From contig NC_092341.1 of assembly GCF_046630445.1 (NCBI RefSeq), positions 290,636,501 to 290,700,500 on the forward strand: DNA of 64,000 bases, given 5' to 3'. Source of the DNA: Rutidosis leptorrhynchoides. Taxonomy: Eukaryota; Streptophyta; Magnoliopsida; Asterales; Asteraceae. Made by a program: the position numbers and the translations under genes. A model generated the notes under the pieces. That model saw only the letters and a list, made by a program, of their open reading frames with translations. It searched no databases and had not been told where the DNA came from. This document shows positions 61,439-64,000 of the stretch, piece after piece (position 1 is the first letter of the stretch; every line of letters begins with the position of its first letter).

Positions 61439-62600
61439 GCCCTCTGATCCAGCTCACAAACTTTTAACTTTTTGTTTGTCGACATAATTTTATATAATAT
61501 ATATAATATATTTAATTTATATAATTAATTATATATTATATTAAATTCACATGCATAGTTGACTTGTAATTTTCGTTCCGATGACTCGTACGTTGTCACT
61601 CGACTTATGTCCCGGTTCCGGTTTCTCGAACGCATTTTCGTACGCTTAGAAAACTCGCAATTTACGTTTTGTGACTCGTACCTTTGTCAAAATATAGTCT
61701 TAAATTATCAATAAACTATATCATTTAAAGTGTATCTTAAACTTTCGAGTGTTTTGGTCATTTACTTCTATAAATCATTGTCTCGCTATTTGTTGATATA
61801 TAATAACAAATCGTTTTATGACCAAGTTAATATATATTTTCAACATTCATAAACACGTTTTAAATATACGTCGCAATTTATTCATACAATTAATATTCCA
61901 ACTTATCATATATATTCAAATAAATATTTAAACCAATAAGTTTAATGTACGGTATTAAACAATTAAAATGTTGTTACGTTTTCAAGTTATAGTATATATA
62001 TGTATCTATTTACATATAATGGTTTGCGAATCATTGAAAACAATCGAAGGGTAATTGAATAGTTCAAAATTTTGAGATTCAACTTCATAGACTTTGCTTA
62101 TCGTGTCGGAAACATTAAAGATTAAGTTTAAATTTGGTTAAAAATTTCCGGGTCATCACAGTACCTTCCCGTTAAAGAAATTTCGTCCCGAAATTTGAGT
62201 GAGGTCGTCATGGCTAACAATAAAAATGTTTTCATGACGAATATATGTTGATAAATAGAATTTTTATCACCGTTGAATAATATGGATAAAACAATCCAAT
62301 TACTCAAAGTGTATGAGAGAAGTTATCGTAATAGAGTGAAATGAAAGAATAGAGATTCGTCTTAACTTTTGACGTAGTTACGATTGATTTCCGGAATTTA
62401 AGGAATAGAAAATCTTCATAATCTAAATAAGATTTGATTCTTCGGAATTTGCAAAAATTAGGATTTTCTTTGATTAAATGCGTATCTGCCTCGATTGCTA
62501 TGTCTGATATTTCGCTATAAATTGACCTCTTCCGTTTCATTTATTTTCAACACTCCTATAATCTTCTTTCTTATTTCATACATCCCAATAGATTGTGAAA

Positions 62601-62774
62601 ATGCTTAATCCAGTTCTGATTCTTGATATTTTCCTGGCTATCGTGTACTTCATTCTTCTTTTTCATCTGCCACCAGAGGAAGTTATTTTCTTCTACTATT
62701 ACCTTGGGGTTATAGTGTTTTTCATTCTCCCGTATCTTTATATTGCTATACGCATTGATATACACGGTTTGTAA
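62601..62774 (+). CDS. Conserved antisense ORF, small two-helix membrane protein (copy 3)
   Basis: 57 residues from ATG to TAA, antisense to M2 and 614 bp from its 3' LTR. Starts MLNPVLILDIFL, has the invariant loop LFHLPPEE, aromatic FFYYYLG, a second hydrophobic helix and the tail IRIDIHGL. A TAG lies four codons upstream of the ATG, so unlike the copy at 12487-12711 it starts at the internal Met. Intact frame of the same length as the other copies. A TC-rich, promoter- or leader-like stretch precedes it (62520-62580). Function unknown; membrane location inferred from hydrophobicity. Confidence 0.6.
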   Translation: MLNPVLILDIFLAIVYFILLFHLPPEEVIFFYYYLGVIVFFILPYLYIAIRIDIHGL

Positions 62775-64000
62775 TTTCGGGGTTGTTATCGGGCTTTATA
62801 TTCTCTATTATATTTCGGAGCTTCATGCTTTCGTTTTCTCTTCCCGACCTTAAGTCAAGCGGATAATGGTCCAGAATTCGTAGGTATGAAGTTTCATATG
62901 AACATAACTAATGTTCTAAGAAAGAAATGGTAATAGCACAATCTGACTTGTCAAATGACCAGAATACCTCAAAAAAGACCGAATCATTAAGAAAATATTT
63001 TCTTGATATTTTTAGAGATTATATAGAATGAAAGAGTTATGTAACATGGTTCATGATGAGGGTATGATCTGTGAACCTTTATCACGTTCCATTAGAAACT
63101 CATCATGACTTACTGTAATATAATCACGTTGATCAAGTGTCATTATATTATACTAACTCATGCTTCAATTCCTAACATTACTTCAAAACATTTATATTTT
63201 AAACTTGAAAGTTTCAGAATTTAGAAACTAAAATAGTTTCTTTTATGGTGTAACACAGATATCGTAAGGAGAAAATTGATTTTCGATAAGAATGATTATG
63301 GAATTATCTCTAGAAATATGGAGGATATTTATAATGAAAGATACGATGATATCTTAGAATTTCTAATATCAGAGGATGATGAAGAATATTGTCCGCAAGG
63401 GTTTAGATTCGGAAGCAAGGTATTCGTTAATGGCTTCAGCAGATACTGAATCATTTGGATTCTTTGAATACAGGTTTCGTCCTTGGGATTTATCCACAGC
63501 CTCTTTCATACTTTGCTCAATCCGTTTTCCAGTTCCAAACTTTCTCTTTTTCTGAGCTTTGCCAGCACACTATCCTTTATCATCAAACTTTTTACTGTTA
63601 AGGTCGTTTACAGTTTTTGCTGCTTCATCAGCATTTTTCAAGATTTTGAGAACTAGTTCGTAGTTTAAGGTGTTTTTCAGAAACTTCACATTCGGAGTCA
63701 ATAAGTCTAGGAGATAGATATTATATGTTTATATATAACTGTTGGCGTAGAATTGCTGCGAAATTCGAAATACTGATTGCTAATTCCCGGTAGTTGGTAT
63801 TTCAATTATCGTTAGAAGATGTAGATGAGTACATGATAGGGTTTCAATGAGTATAAGGATTTTTCGGAAGGTCAAGGATCAATGAAGTTAATGTGGTGGG
63901 ACATGAAAGGTTCCCTTGTAACAAGAATGTATATGTCAAGGTTACAATAAAGTTAATCTGAAAATTCGAAGTTGACTGGTTAGAAGTGTGATGAAAATTG
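62775..64000 (-). other. M2 interior to window end
   Basis: Collinear (inverted) with the interior of the large element, for instance TACTGTAATATAATCACGTT at about 63110 against the same block inverted near 12060-12090. No coding region recognised. Confidence 0.6.

Larger units (their letters stand above)
59527..64000 (-). mobile_element. Element M2: LTR element inserted in P, opposite orientation
   Basis: Minus-strand 3' LTR 59527-62160 (2634 bp), starting TGTGATGACCCGG on the minus strand and ending GATCATCACA, then PPT block (62161-62199) and interior running off the window. The interior contains the antisense ORF (62601-62774) and a segment (63440-63480) matching the 11700s of the large element inverted. 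The first half of the LTR is shared with P. Its 3' half (60050-60390) resembles M's LTR. Confidence 0.88.

Overview
The window reads as eudicot nuclear DNA, and I suspect Asteraceae from the general look of the retroelements (inference only; no marker proves the family). Two intact host genes lie in an island at about 43.6-52.0 kb: a SERK/BAK1-type leucine-rich-repeat receptor kinase (+, 11 coding exons, 44524-48406) and a single-exon organelle-targeted mTERF protein (-, 50473-51585). A short broken copy of SERK exon 11 lies at 52005-52089. Nearly everything else is nested transposons, several of which I could bound to the base by target-site duplications (TSDs).

Left part: an LTR cut by the window start ends at 4151. 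It is followed by a 5'-truncated L1 LINE with an 18-bp TSD (4180-4513). A 469-bp TRIM (161-bp LTRs, TSD ATGAC) spans 4865-17159 because an 11.8-kb non-autonomous large LTR element (5053-16873, TSD GAACG, 3.78-kb LTRs) sits inside it. From 17.2 to 21.3 kb there is quieter DNA with a 386-bp long-TIR MITE (18138-18523), a 673-bp hAT-type element (19416-20088) and a LINE/SINE 3' tail.

Middle part: one Ty3/gypsy-type element, here called B, occupies 21311-43546 (TSD TGTGC). Inside it are a truncated minus-strand Ty3/gypsy element M (about 21815-27027), a complete minus-strand element T primed by tRNA-Asp (29331-37497, TSD ATTCA) and a solo LTR (38200-40643, TSD AGGTT).

Right part: three LTR elements of related families are stacked in alternating orientation. 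M1 (-) starts at 52088 and cuts the SERK fragment. P (+) starts at 58476 inside M1. M2 (-) starts at 59527 inside P. M1 and M2 carry the same antisense internal ORF as the large element at 5-17 kb; P and M2 continue past the window end.

Four things deserve attention. (1) A small two-helix membrane-protein ORF, antisense to the host element, is kept at the same distance from the 3' LTR and at the same length in three diverged elements. (2) Paired 14-bp palindromes, always exactly 32 bp apart start to start, sit beside the TATA box in LTRs of different families; two families share this as part of a longer promoter cassette, which points to modular exchange of LTR promoters. (3) The large-LTR family carries tRNA-like A-box/B-box modules inside its LTRs. 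(4) A fold-back junction is centred on a palindromic (AT)n tract. I found no rRNA genes, functional tRNA genes or CRISPR arrays.
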